Notes under the pieces: generated by a model
Databases searched by the model: none
The model's input: the letters and a program-made list of their open reading frames with translations, nothing else
What the model was told of the DNA's origin: nothing
Made by a program: the position numbers and the translations under genes
Shown here: piece after piece, positions 43,399-52,449 of the stretch
How positions within the stretch are numbered: position 1 is the stretch's first letter
Layout: each line of letters starts with the position of its first letter
Origin: an uncultured Bacteroidia bacterium
GTDB lineage: Bacteria > Bacteroidota > Bacteroidia > Bacteroidales > UBA932
DNA length: 64,000 nt
Direction of reading: 5' to 3'
NCBI GenBank assembly: GCA_902768665.1
Contig: CACXMA010000007.1
Span: 1-64,000 of the forward strand

Positions 43399-44715
43399 AT
43401 GGCAAAAGAGTATTTCCCGCAGATCGGAAAGATCGGCTTTGAGGGTCCTGAGAGCAGGAACCCGATGGCATTCCATTATTATGACGCCGAGCGTGTCGTG
43501 CTCGGAAAGAAGATGAAGGACTGGCTGAAGTTCGCGATGGCCTGGTGGCATACGCTCGGACAGGCCTCCGGCGACCCTTTCGGCGGCCAGACCCGCAGCT
43601 ATGAGTGGGACAAGGGCGAGTGCCCCTACTGCCGTGCCCGCGCCAAGGCTGACGCCGGCTTCGAGCTCATGCAGAAGCTCGGCATCGAGTATTTCTGCTT
43701 CCACGACATCGACCTTATCGAGGACTGCGACGACATCGACGAGTACGAGGCTCGGATGAAGGACATCACCGACTACCTGCTGGAGAAGATGAAGGAGACC
43801 GGAATCAAGAATCTCTGGGGAACGGCCAACGTCTTCGGTCACAAGCGCTACATGAACGGCGCCGCTACCAATCCGCAGTTTGAAATCGTCGCCCGCGCCG
43901 CCGTCCAGATCAAGAACGCGCTCGACGCCACCATCAAGCTCGGCGGCTCCAACTACGTCTTCTGGGGCGGTCGCGAGGGTTATTACACGCTGCTGAACAC
44001 CCAGATGCAGCGCGAGAAGGACCATCTCGCCAGGCTCCTTACCGCCGCCCGCGACTATGCGCGCGCCAAGGGGTTCAAGGGGACCTTCCTCATCGAGCCG
44101 AAGCCGATGGAGCCGACCAAGCACCAGTATGACGTCGACACGGAGACCGTCATCGGTTTCCTCCGCCAGAATGGCCTCGACAAGGACTTCAAGGTCAATA
44201 TCGAGGTAAACCACGCCACCCTCGCCGGCCATACCTTCGAGCACGAGCTGACCGTGGCCCGGGAGAACGGCTTCCTCGGCAGCATCGATGCCAACCGCGG
44301 CGACGCCCAGAACGGCTGGGACACCGACCAGTTCCCGGTGGACGCCTTCGACCTCACGCAGGCCATGATGCAGATCCTGCTCAACGGCGGTTTCGGCAAT
44401 GGCGGCACCAACTTCGACGCCAAGCTGCGCCGCAGCTCCACCGATCCCGAGGACATCTTCATCGCCCACATCAGCGCGATGGACGCCATGGCCCACGCCC
44501 TGCTGAATGCCGCGGCCATCCTCGAGGAAAGCCCACTGCCGGCCCTGGTCAAGGAGCGCTATGCGTCCTTCGACAGCGGTCTCGGCAAGCAGTTCGAGCA
44601 GGGCAAGGCCACGCTTGAGGACCTCTACGCATACGCGAAGGAGCACGGCGAGCCCGTCGCGGCCTCCGGCAAGCAGGAGCTCTGCGAGACCTATCTCAAC
44701 CTCTACGCGAAATAG
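43399..44715 (+). CDS. xylA: xylose isomerase
   Basis: This encodes 438 residues, the length of class II isomerases. The characteristic N-terminus is [22 protein letters not shown]. The catalytic FCFHDIDL His, the metal-binding Glu in [28 protein letters not shown] and the metal-site [15 protein letters not shown] are all visible. The enzyme converts D-xylose to D-xylulose in the cytoplasm with divalent metal. It is the second gene of the xylose operon. Confidence 0.96.
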   Translation: MAKEYFPQIGKIGFEGPESRNPMAFHYYDAERVVLGKKMKDWLKFAMAWWHTLGQASGDPFGGQTRSYEWDKGECPYCRARAKADAGFELMQKLGIEYFCFHDIDLIEDCDDIDEYEARMKDITDYLLEKMKETGIKNLWGTANVFGHKRYMNGAATNPQFEIVARAAVQIKNALDATIKLGGSNYVFWGGREGYYTLLNTQMQREKDHLARLLTAARDYARAKGFKGTFLIEPKPMEPTKHQYDVDTETVIGFLRQNGLDKDFKVNIEVNHATLAGHTFEHELTVARENGFLGSIDANRGDAQNGWDTDQFPVDAFDLTQAMMQILLNGGFGNGGTNFDAKLRRSSTDPEDIFIAHISAMDAMAHALLNAAAILEESPLPALVKERYASFDSGLGKQFEQGKATLEDLYAYAKEHGEPVAASGKQELCETYLNLYAK

Positions 44716-44727
44716 CTGGTGCAGCAC

Positions 44728-46173
44728 ATGAGCGGCTATCGTCAGAAAGGCAGCTCCGGCTACCTCTTTTCCATCGTGCTCGTCGCCGTCATCGGCGGCC
44801 TGCTGTTCGGGTATGACACTGCGGTGATTTCCGGTGCGGAGAAGGGCCTCCAGGCCTTTTTCGAAAGCGCCGGGGACTTTACCTACACGGACTCCTGGCA
44901 CGGATTCACCAGCTCCAGCGCCCTCATCGGCTGCGTCATCGGTGCACTCCTGTCGGGCATCCTGGCCTCCCGCCTCGGCCGCAAGAAATCCCTCTTCGTG
45001 GCCGGTATCCTCTTCCTGCTGAGCGCCCTGGGCTCCTTCCGTCCGGAATTCCTCTTCTTCGAATACGGCGTCCCTTCGAAGGGGCTGCTGGTGGCGTTCA
45101 ACCTCTACCGCATCCTCGGCGGCATCGGCGTCGGCATCGCGTCGGCCCTGTGCCCGATGTATATCGCGGAGATTTCCCCGGCCTCGAAGCGCGGCACGCT
45201 CGTGTCCTGGAACCAGTTCGCCATCATTTTCGGCCAGCTGGTGGTCTATTTTGTCAACTTCCTGATCATCCGCTCCCATGTGGATGACCCGGATGTCGTG
45301 GCATGGACCAACAGTGTCGGCTGGCGGGTCATGTTCGTATCCGAGGCCTTCCCGGCCACCCTGTTCGCCCTGCTGATCCTGCTGGTGCCCGAGACGCCGC
45401 GGTTCCTGGCCCTGAACGGGCAGGATGAGCGGGCGCTCACCGTCCTCGCCAACATCAACGGCGAGGCGAAGGCCCGCGAGATCCTCGCCGAAATCAAGGC
45501 CACGGCCGTCGAGAAGACCGAAAAGCTGTTCCGCTACGGTGTTCTCGTGGTCTTCATCGGCTGCATGCTCTCCGTCTTCCAGCAGATCATCGGCATCAAC
45601 GCCGTGCTCTACTTTGCCCCGCGCATCTTCGAGTCCATGGGCGTGTCGAACAACATGCTCTTCACGGTGATTATGGGTGTGATCAACATCACGTTCACGC
45701 TCGTGGCGGTGTTTACGGTGGAGAAGCTCGGCCGCAAGCCGCTGCTGATCACGGGCTCGCTCGGTATGGCCGTCGGCGCCCTCGGCGTGGCGCTTTCCAA
45801 TGTGGTCGCACTGCCGGCCCTGATTCCGGTCATCAGCATCATGGTCTACAGCGCCTCGTTCATGTTCAGCTGGGGCCCCATCTGCTGGGTCTACATTTCC
45901 GAAATCTTCCCGAACACGATCCGCAGCCAGGCGACCGCCCTTGCCGTCGCTTTCCAGTGGATCTTCAACTTCATCGTTTCCAGCACCTTCGTCCCGATGT
46001 ACAACATGCGGCTGGGGTCGATGGGGGACAGTTTCGGCCACTGCTTCGCCTATGCCCTCTACGGGGTCATCTGCCTGGCCGCCGCCCTGTTCGTCTGGAA
46101 GATTGTCCCGGAGACCAAGGGCAAGACGCTGGAGGATATGAACGCCCTTTGGGCGAAGCGGGGGACAAAATAA
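44728..46173 (+). CDS. xylE: MFS sugar porter, probable xylose:H+ symporter
   Basis: This encodes 481 residues from ATG 44728 (an in-frame GTG at 44719 is less likely). Twelve membrane helices are predicted. Sugar-porter motifs are GGLLFGYDTAVISG in helix 1, RLGRKKS after helix 2, PMYIAEISPASKRG, QQIIGINAVLYFAP in helix 7, and ETKGKTLEDM at the end. It imports D-xylose by proton symport across the inner membrane and begins 12 bp after xylA, completing a minimal xylose pathway. The substrate is assigned mainly from operon context. Confidence 0.9.
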   Translation: MSGYRQKGSSGYLFSIVLVAVIGGLLFGYDTAVISGAEKGLQAFFESAGDFTYTDSWHGFTSSSALIGCVIGALLSGILASRLGRKKSLFVAGILFLLSALGSFRPEFLFFEYGVPSKGLLVAFNLYRILGGIGVGIASALCPMYIAEISPASKRGTLVSWNQFAIIFGQLVVYFVNFLIIRSHVDDPDVVAWTNSVGWRVMFVSEAFPATLFALLILLVPETPRFLALNGQDERALTVLANINGEAKAREILAEIKATAVEKTEKLFRYGVLVVFIGCMLSVFQQIIGINAVLYFAPRIFESMGVSNNMLFTVIMGVINITFTLVAVFTVEKLGRKPLLITGSLGMAVGALGVALSNVVALPALIPVISIMVYSASFMFSWGPICWVYISEIFPNTIRSQATALAVAFQWIFNFIVSSTFVPMYNMRLGSMGDSFGHCFAYALYGVICLAAALFVWKIVPETKGKTLEDMNALWAKRGTK

Positions 46174-46186
46174 GAGTTTTTTTTCT

Positions 46187-46194
46187 TATCTTTG
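46187..46194 (+). promoter_or_regulatory. -7 box of the RND exporter gene
   Basis: TATCTTTG lies 25 bp before ATG 46220, immediately after a T-run that follows the xylE stop codon. Confidence 0.55.
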
Positions 46195-46219
46195 TCTCTC
46201 GTACTGAAGCCAACCTGTA

Positions 46220-48703
46220 ATGCATAAGATATTTGTCCCGCTGTACCGCTTCTTCGAGCGCCACCGGATCCTGATGTTCCTGACCATCGCCGTTACCTCG
46301 CTGGTATTCATTTGGTTCGGTCTCAAGGTGCGTCTGGAGGAGGATATCACCAAACTGATTCCCTCGACGGGCTCTTCTGAAAAGGGCCTCGCCTTCGGCA
46401 GCCTCCGTGTCAAGGACAAGATCTTCGTGCAGGTCGCCGCGAAAGACCGCAAGCAGGGTGTTGAGCTCGACCGCCTCGTCGAGTGCACGGACGAGTTCGC
46501 CGAGACGCTCCGCCGGCGGGATTCCCTCGCCCACAACATCGACGGCATGCTCTACAATGCCGAGGATATCGACCTGATGGAGATCAAGGACGCCATCGTC
46601 GCGCATCTTCCGACCTTTGTCGACACGAAGGTCTATGCGCAGTTCGATTCCCTGATTACCCCGGAATATGCCCGGGAGCAGATGGCGTGGAACCTGGAGG
46701 CGGCGGAGGATCCGCTGCTCTATGAGGTCGCCGAGACCGACCCGCTGGGGCTCCGCCGGGCCTTTGTCGACGGCATCGCCGCGAACTCGGGCGTCGGTTC
46801 CTTCACGCTGATGGACAGCCATCTCGTGTCGACGGACACGACCGTGGCCTATCTCTTCCTCTCCCCGTCCTTTATTTCGACGGATACGGGCGCCGGCTCT
46901 GACCTGGTCCGGATGCTTTGGGAGGAGGCGGCCTCCTTCAACGCCTCCCACGACGATGTGGAGGTGTTTTTCCACGGCGCGCCCGTGCGCAGTGTCAACA
47001 ACTCCACCCGCATCAAGAAGGACCTGCTGCTGACCATCGGCATTTCCCTGCTGGTCATTCTCCTGCTGATTACGCTCTGCTTCAAGGACTGGAAGGTCAT
47101 CCCGTTCCAGCTCTTGCCGGTCATCTACGGCAGTTTCTTCGCCCTGGCCTGCGTCTATTGGATCAAGGGCGGATTGTCGCTGCTGGCGATGGGTATCGGC
47201 GCCATCATCCTCGGCGTCGCCCTGAGTTACTGCCTCCACCTGATCACCCATTATAAATATATCGGTGACCCCGAAAAGGTGCTCCAGGACGAGTCTACGC
47301 CCGTGACCCTCGGCGTGCTGACGACGATGGGCGCCTTCTCCGGCCTGATCTTCACGCAGTCGGAGCTGCTGCGCGATTTCGGCATCTTCGCCTCGCTGGC
47401 CCTGTTCGGGAGTACGCTTTTCGCCCTCGTGTTCCTGCCGCATTTCCTGCCGAAGGGCGACACCGGCAAGAATAAGAAGGCCTTCCGCGTGATCGACCGC
47501 ATCAGCGCCTACAGCATCGACAAGCGCAAGCTTCCGATGATCATTATCGGCATAGTGACGGTCGTGTGCATCTGCTTCTCCCCGAAGATCAGCTTCGACA
47601 AGGACCTGCGGAATCTCAGCTATTTCGAGGAGGAGACGCTCCGCAGCGAGAAGCTCTATGCCGACATGAACTACAACCGGGACAGCATCAACGCCTATTT
47701 CGCCGCCTCCGCCGCGACGCTCGACGAGGCGCTGGCCTACAACCGGCAGATCATCCGCAAGGTGGATTCCCTCCAGGATCTCGGCATCGTCCACAACTAT
47801 TCCGGCGTGACTTCCAAGATTTTCATTCCGGAGGAGGAGCAGCGAGAACGCATCGCCGCCTGGAACGCCTACTGGACGCCGGAGAAGAAAGGGGAGACCC
47901 GGAAGATTCTCCGGGACGCCGCCCGCGAGGCCGGCTACAACAGCGAGTTCCTCCTGTTCAATGAGCTGCTGGATACCGAGTACGACGCCGACGACACCTT
48001 CAACGTCTATGAGAGCGGTCTTTTCCCGGAGTCGGTGACGTCCAATTTCATCGAGTATTGCGATGGCCGCTATCTGGTTTTCACGCCCGTCCAGTGCTCG
48101 ACGATGAAGGAGAAGGATATCATCAGCGACACCGTGACCGAGAATGGCATGAGCGACCACGCCATCGCCGTCGACCCGATGTACTATATCCGCGACATGG
48201 TGGAAATTGTCCACCGCGACTTCGACCTTGCCGTGGAGATCTCCTCGCTCTTCGTGCTGCTGGTACTGCTGATTTCCTTCAAGAGCATCTGGAGCGCCAT
48301 CCTGTCCTTCATTCCGATGGCCCTGAGCTGGTATGTCGTCAAGGGCGCCATGGTGCTGCTGGGGCTGCAGTTCAACCTCATCAACATCGTCATCTCGACC
48401 TTCATCTTCGGTATCGGCGTAGACTACAGCATCTTCGTGATGGAGGGTCTGCTGGCCATCGCCCGTAGCGGCTCCAGCAAGCTCCTGGTCTGGCACAAGA
48501 GCGCCATCTTCTTCTCGGCGGTCGTGCTGCTGATCGTGATGTGTTCGCTGCTTTTCGCCGTCCATCCGTCCATCAGTTCCATCGGCCTGACGGCCCTCAT
48601 CGGCATGGCGACGACGGTCATTTTCTCCTACACCATCCAGCCCTGGCTGTTCCGCCAAATGATGAAGGTGCCGTATTTCAAACGTTGTTTCGAGAAACAG
48701 TAG
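46220..48703 (+). CDS. RND/MMPL family exporter
   Basis: This encodes 827 residues. Two repeats each have one membrane helix, a large periplasmic loop (about 35-260 and 445-640) and a five-helix MMPL/SSD block (for example LLLTIGISLLVILLLITLCF and FIFGIGVDYSIFVMEG). The GVDYSIF motif, with its membrane-buried Asp, is the proton-relay signature of HpnN/MMPL-type RND proteins. These move lipids or glycolipids from the inner membrane without an obvious outer-membrane partner. In Bacteroidota such genes often sit in aryl-polyene/flexirubin clusters, but no such genes are adjacent here. Cargo unknown. Confidence 0.85.
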   Translation: MHKIFVPLYRFFERHRILMFLTIAVTSLVFIWFGLKVRLEEDITKLIPSTGSSEKGLAFGSLRVKDKIFVQVAAKDRKQGVELDRLVECTDEFAETLRRRDSLAHNIDGMLYNAEDIDLMEIKDAIVAHLPTFVDTKVYAQFDSLITPEYAREQMAWNLEAAEDPLLYEVAETDPLGLRRAFVDGIAANSGVGSFTLMDSHLVSTDTTVAYLFLSPSFISTDTGAGSDLVRMLWEEAASFNASHDDVEVFFHGAPVRSVNNSTRIKKDLLLTIGISLLVILLLITLCFKDWKVIPFQLLPVIYGSFFALACVYWIKGGLSLLAMGIGAIILGVALSYCLHLITHYKYIGDPEKVLQDESTPVTLGVLTTMGAFSGLIFTQSELLRDFGIFASLALFGSTLFALVFLPHFLPKGDTGKNKKAFRVIDRISAYSIDKRKLPMIIIGIVTVVCICFSPKISFDKDLRNLSYFEEETLRSEKLYADMNYNRDSINAYFAASAATLDEALAYNRQIIRKVDSLQDLGIVHNYSGVTSKIFIPEEEQRERIAAWNAYWTPEKKGETRKILRDAAREAGYNSEFLLFNELLDTEYDADDTFNVYESGLFPESVTSNFIEYCDGRYLVFTPVQCSTMKEKDIISDTVTENGMSDHAIAVDPMYYIRDMVEIVHRDFDLAVEISSLFVLLVLLISFKSIWSAILSFIPMALSWYVVKGAMVLLGLQFNLINIVISTFIFGIGVDYSIFVMEGLLAIARSGSSKLLVWHKSAIFFSAVVLLIVMCSLLFAVHPSISSIGLTALIGMATTVIFSYTIQPWLFRQMMKVPYFKRCFEKQ

Positions 48704-48706
48704 AAA

Positions 48707-48742
48707 CGTCATTCCCCGGCTTGTCCGGGGAATCTTTTTTTT
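48707..48742. terminator. REP palindrome acting as terminator between convergent genes
   Basis: The stem ATTCCCCGG/CCGGGGAAT with head CGTC is followed by a run of eight T. It is a GC-variant of the REP palindrome found elsewhere and fills the 37-bp gap between the exporter stop and the folD stop. Confidence 0.75.
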
Positions 48743-49592
48743 AGGCGAACCGCGCCAGGAAGCATTCCACCGTATTTTCCATCAGGCAGGCGATGGTCAT
48801 GGGACCGACGCCGCCGGGGACCGGCGTGATGGCGGCGGCCTTCTTCGACACGGAGTCGAAGTCGACGTCGCCGCAGAGCTTGCCCGTCTCGGGGTCGGTG
48901 TCCATGCCGACGTCGATGACGACGGCGCCCTCGGAGACCATGTCGGCGGTGATCATCTTTGCCCGCCCGGCGGCCACGACGAGAATCTCGGCCTCACGGG
49001 TGACGGAAGGCATGTCTACGGTCCGGGTGTGGCAGAGGGTGACGGTGGCGTGGCGGTCCAGGAGCATCTTCGCGACCGGCAGGCCGACGATGTTGCTGCG
49101 GCCGACGACGACGGCGCGCTTGCCCTTCGGATCCACACCGATGGCATCCAGCAGTTTGAGGATGCCGGCAGGGGTGCAGGGGCTCATGTGCGGGGTCTTC
49201 TGCCAGAGACCGGCGACATTGTACGGGTGGAAACCGTCGACATCCTTCTCCCGGGCGATGGTCTCGATGACCTTGGCCTCGCGGATGTGCTTCGGGAGGG
49301 GGAGCTGGACGAGGATGCCGTCCACGCTGTCGTCGGCGTTGAGGCCTCGGATGAGCTCCAGGAGGGCCTCCTCGCTGATGCTCTCGTCCTGGACGAGGGT
49401 CGTATTGCGGATGCCCACGGCGTCGCAGGCCCGGGCCTTGTTGCGGACGTAGACGACGCTTGCGGGGTCTTCGCCCACGCGGACGACCACCAGGTGCGGC
49501 ACCCTGCCGTATTTTTCCGGGAAGGAAGCGACCTTCTCCGCCAGCGCGGCCTTGAGGTCGGCCGCTATCTTCTTTCCGTCGATCAGTATCAT
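48741..49592 (-). CDS. folD: bifunctional methylenetetrahydrofolate dehydrogenase/cyclohydrolase
   Basis: This encodes 283 residues, typical for FolD. The active-site Lys lies in YVRNKARACDAVGI, the substrate-channel motif in VQLPLPKHI, the dinucleotide fold in VVVGRSNIVGLPVAKML, and the C-terminal signature in PVPGGVGPMTIACLMENT. It interconverts 5,10-methylene-THF, methenyl-THF and 10-formyl-THF in the cytoplasm, supplying purine and formyl-Met synthesis. It is a single gene, transcribed leftward; REP palindromes lie upstream (49608-49665), and no clear -7 box was found. Confidence 0.96.
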   Translation of the reverse strand: MILIDGKKIAADLKAALAEKVASFPEKYGRVPHLVVVRVGEDPASVVYVRNKARACDAVGIRNTTLVQDESISEEALLELIRGLNADDSVDGILVQLPLPKHIREAKVIETIAREKDVDGFHPYNVAGLWQKTPHMSPCTPAGILKLLDAIGVDPKGKRAVVVGRSNIVGLPVAKMLLDRHATVTLCHTRTVDMPSVTREAEILVVAAGRAKMITADMVSEGAVVIDVGMDTDPETGKLCGDVDFDSVSKKAAAITPVPGGVGPMTIACLMENTVECFLARFA

Positions 49593-49607
49593 ATCTTTCG
49601 GTATTAA

Positions 49608-49665
49608 GATGCCCGATCAAGTCGGGCATGACGCTATTGTCATTTCGAGCTTGTCGAGAAATCTC
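49608..49665. repeat. two REP-like palindromes between folD and cysS
   Basis: One palindrome spans 49608-49632 (GATGCCCGA/TCGGGCATGAC). Another spans 49639-49665 (TCATTTCGAG/CTCGA-AATCTC type). They face each other in the divergent folD-cysS gap, where promoters are also expected. TAACTTGC at 49706 is a plausible cysS -7 variant. Confidence 0.75.
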
Positions 49666-49727
49666 TACAAAATTAGCAAAAATTGCATAGAATCGAAATA
49701 ATTCCTAACTTGCGCATCCTTTAAAAG

Positions 49728-51251
49728 ATGACTATGAGACCGCTTTATCTGACCAATACCCTTACCCGCACCAAGGAGCTTTTCAAACCGATCCACGAAG
49801 GCCATGTCGGCATGTACGTCTGCGGCCCGACGGTTTACGGCGACGCCCACCTCGGCCATGCCCGCCCGGGCGTGACCTACGACGTGCTGTTCCGCCTGCT
49901 GAAGCACCTTGGCTACAAGGTCCGCTATGTCCGTAACATCACGGACGTCGGCCACCTCGAGCACGACGCCGACGAAGGGGAGGACAAGATTGCGAAGAAG
50001 GCCCGGCTGGAGGAGCTGGAGCCCATGGAAGTAGTGCAGTTCTATACCGAACGCTACCACGAGGCGATGCGCCTGCTCAATACTGAGTCCCCGTCCATCG
50101 AGCCGCGCGCCTCGGGCCATATCATCGAGCAGATTGAGGTCATCAAGAAGATTCTCGATGCCGGTCTTGCGTATGAATCCAACGGCTCCATCTATTTCGA
50201 TGTCGCCAAGTACAACCGCCTCCACCGCTACGGCATACTTTCGGGCCGCAGCCTCGATGCGACGCTCGAAGGGACCCGCGTGCTCGACGGTCAGAGCGAC
50301 AAACGCGCTCCCTACGATTTTGCGCTCTGGAAAAAAGCCGAGCCGCAGCACATCATGCGCTGGCCGTCTCCCTGGGGCGACGGTTTCCCGGGCTGGCACC
50401 TCGAGTGCTCGGTGATGGGCGCGAAATATCTCGGCGAGGAGTTCGACATCCACGGCGGCGGCATGGACCTCATGTTCCCGCACCACGAATGCGAGATCGC
50501 GCAGAATGTGGCTTCCCGCGGCACGCAGGGCGTCCATTACTGGGTCCACAACAACATGATCACCATCGACGGCCAGAAGATGGGCAAGTCCTACGGCAAC
50601 TTCATCACCCTGCCGCAGCTTTTTGCGGGGGACCACCCGAAGCTTGCGCAGGCCTACAGCCCGATGACGGTCCGTTTCTTCATCCTCCAGGCCCACTACC
50701 GCGGCACGCTCGATTTCTCCAACGAAGCCCTGCAGGGCGCGGAGAAAGGCTACAGGCGCTTGATGCAGGCCTGGCGGGAACTGGACCCCACGAACAAGTC
50801 GTGGGGTGACGATGGTTCATTCAGCGGCAGTGCCCCGTCATTCCACGGCTTGTCCGTGGAATCTCCTTCCCCGGCTGTCGCGTCCATCATCGAAGCCGTC
50901 GAGGAGGCCCTCTGCGACGATCTCAACACGCCGATCGCCATCGCCCATCTGTTCGACGCTGTGAAGCTCATCCATGCCGGCGGCCTGTCCGAGGCTGACA
51001 GGAGCGCCCTGAAGCAGCTCTTCGACGATGTGGTCGGCGGTGTCCTCGGCCTGCTGGACGAGGAAGCGGTCGGCGGCTCCGGCAAGGCCGAGAAGGCCCT
51101 GGAGGGCGTCATGGAGCTGGTTCTCGAGGACCGCAGGAAGGCCCGCGCCGAAAAGAACTGGGCCGAGAGCGACCGCATCCGCGATCTGCTCGCTTCCTTC
51201 GGCATCACGGTCAAGGACACCAAGGAAGGTGCAACCTGGACGCTGGAATAG
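49728..51251 (+). CDS. cysS: cysteinyl-tRNA synthetase carrying an in-frame REP insertion
   Basis: This encodes 507 residues. Class I synthetase motifs are visible: zinc ligand and HIGH box in [44 protein letters not shown], and KMSKS-type [10 protein letters not shown]. The DALR helical domain follows ([20 protein letters not shown]). It charges tRNA-Cys in the cytoplasm. Between the catalytic and DALR regions (about residues 362-382) lies a low-complexity stretch, part of which (SFHGLSVES) is the translation of a REP palindrome (50836-50864). The gene is otherwise intact, so the insert is apparently tolerated. The start could be ATG 49728 or 49734. Confidence 0.93.
   Translation: MTMRPLYLTNTLTRTKELFKPIHEGHVGMYVCGPTVYGDAHLGHARPGVTYDVLFRLLKHLGYKVRYVRNITDVGHLEHDADEGEDKIAKKARLEELEPMEVVQFYTERYHEAMRLLNTESPSIEPRASGHIIEQIEVIKKILDAGLAYESNGSIYFDVAKYNRLHRYGILSGRSLDATLEGTRVLDGQSDKRAPYDFALWKKAEPQHIMRWPSPWGDGFPGWHLECSVMGAKYLGEEFDIHGGGMDLMFPHHECEIAQNVASRGTQGVHYWVHNNMITIDGQKMGKSYGNFITLPQLFAGDHPKLAQAYSPMTVRFFILQAHYRGTLDFSNEALQGAEKGYRRLMQAWRELDPTNKSWGDDGSFSGSAPSFHGLSVESPSPAVASIIEAVEEALCDDLNTPIAIAHLFDAVKLIHAGGLSEADRSALKQLFDDVVGGVLGLLDEEAVGGSGKAEKALEGVMELVLEDRRKARAEKNWAESDRIRDLLASFGITVKDTKEGATWTLE
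50836..50864. repeat. REP-like palindrome inside cysS
   Basis: The stem ATTCCACGG/CCGTGGAAT with a CTTGT loop, CGTC head and CT tail is identical to the intergenic copy at 6624-6652. It is read in frame as part of CysS. Confidence 0.9.
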
Positions 51252-51270
51252 AGCCGAAACAGCGACAATA

Positions 51271-51303
51271 AAAACGCATGGGTCTTCCCCATGCGTTTTT
51301 TTT
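51271..51303 (+). terminator. intrinsic terminator after cysS
   Basis: The stem AAAACGCATGGG/CCCATGCGTTTT with loop TCTTC is followed by more T residues. The A-run on the left side means it could also serve the opposing gene that ends at 51316. Confidence 0.88.
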
Positions 51304-51315
51304 GTGTGGCTTCTG

Positions 51316-52368
51316 TTATTTTACGGGCGAGCCGCAGTTGCCGCAGAACTTGGCCCCTTCCGGAAGCGGACTGCCGCAGTTCGTACAGAACTTGGGACGG
51401 GGTTTCGGCGCGGGTTCCGGGGTCGGTTCAGGAACGGGTTCCGGTTCGGGCGCCGGCTTGGGGGCCGGTTTCGGTTTCGGCGCAGGAGCCGGTTCGGGTG
51501 CGGGTGCGGGTTCCGGTGCAGGTGCAGGTGCCGGTGCGGGCGCAGGGGCGGGTGCCGGAGCAGGCGCGGGCTGCTGTGCATAGGCCGGCTGAGCGGGTGC
51601 CACCTGCGGGGCCACGGCGGCCGGGGCGCTGGTAATCTGCGTGCCGACCTTCCCCCAGCCCAGCATGGCGATAATCATGGAGACAAGGGAGATAATGGCG
51701 CAAATGATGCCAATAACACCAAGTCCGGCAGAGCCGTACAGGGCAAGCGCCAGGATGATGGCGAGCAGGATGTTGCCGCACAGCAGCAGGTCGGAGGCGA
51801 ACAGCATGCCGAATCCGCCGCGGGTATCAGCATGCAGCGTCTGCGCTTCTTTCAGCGTGGCGAAACCGACGATTTCCAGGATGACGCCGCTCAGGAATCC
51901 CAGCGCGGGTATGATCAGCAGTCCCGTCATGTCATCGTGCTCGACGGCGAGGATGACAAAAATGACGGTAAAAACACAGCTGATGATGATGATCCACATG
52001 GAGGCGATCAGGGACGATACACCCCGGGTCACATCATTCCCTTCGACCTGCCTCCGGAAATCGTACAGACGGGTGAAGTAGAGGATAATCAGGACCAGAT
52101 AGACCAGGAGGTAGATGATGCTGATGACGGCCATGACGATGCCCAGCGTTTCGATGGTACTTGCATTCGGATTGTAGCTGTAACCATAACCGTAATACGA
52201 GTAAGAATACACGGCCTCCCTGGACAGGGAATTGACGATGATCCCGATTATCAGGGCGATAACGGAGTAGATGATGGATACCCAGTAGCGGGAGAGGGAA
52301 ACGCGCGAAAGACTCTTGACCGCCGTATTGTACACGGGAAGGTCCGGGTGAAGGGAAGAGTGAGACAT
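51316..52368 (-). CDS. membrane protein with proline-alanine repeat and C-terminal zinc ribbon
   Basis: This encodes 350 residues. I placed the start at MSHSSLHPDLP (52368) because upstream in-frame sequence lies antisense to exonuclease III. About six membrane helices span residues 25-235, in regularly spaced pairs. Residues about 255-325 are a proline/alanine/glutamate-rich repeat (PAPAPAPEP-like), a stiff extended linker. The end is a double-Cys zinc ribbon (FCTNCGSPLPEGAKFCGNCG). The topology is a membrane anchor with a cytoplasmic zinc ribbon. Function is unknown; it may be a scaffold or sensor. It converges with cysS across a terminator. Confidence 0.75.
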   Translation of the reverse strand: MSHSSLHPDLPVYNTAVKSLSRVSLSRYWVSIIYSVIALIIGIIVNSLSREAVYSYSYYGYGYSYNPNASTIETLGIVMAVISIIYLLVYLVLIILYFTRLYDFRRQVEGNDVTRGVSSLIASMWIIIISCVFTVIFVILAVEHDDMTGLLIIPALGFLSGVILEIVGFATLKEAQTLHADTRGGFGMLFASDLLLCGNILLAIILALALYGSAGLGVIGIICAIISLVSMIIAMLGWGKVGTQITSAPAAVAPQVAPAQPAYAQQPAPAPAPAPAPAPAPAPAPEPAPAPEPAPAPKPKPAPKPAPEPEPVPEPTPEPAPKPRPKFCTNCGSPLPEGAKFCGNCGSPVK

Positions 52369-52437
52369 ATCAGTAGGTTTAGTGTGATTTCGAGTAGCCG
52401 TTTGGGACAAAGATAATGAAAAACGGTCGAAAAATAC

Positions 52438-52446
52438 TACATTTGC
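52438..52446 (+). promoter_or_regulatory. -7 box of the exonuclease III gene
   Basis: TACATTTGC ends 3 bp before ATG 52450, again implying a very short or leaderless mRNA. Confidence 0.5.
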
Positions 52447-52449
52447 AAC

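Noticed and set aside
41893-46173. Assigning the 12292 regulator as the xylose operon XylR
   Set aside because: It is 28 kb away with the complete PUL between, and its repeat sites lie at the PUL promoter. The xylose role is not excluded but is not supported.
51028-52416. Glycine/arginine-rich plus-strand frame running out of cysS
   Set aside because: It reads the complement of the Pro-Ala repeat of the zinc-ribbon gene, which produces artificial Gly/Arg repeats.
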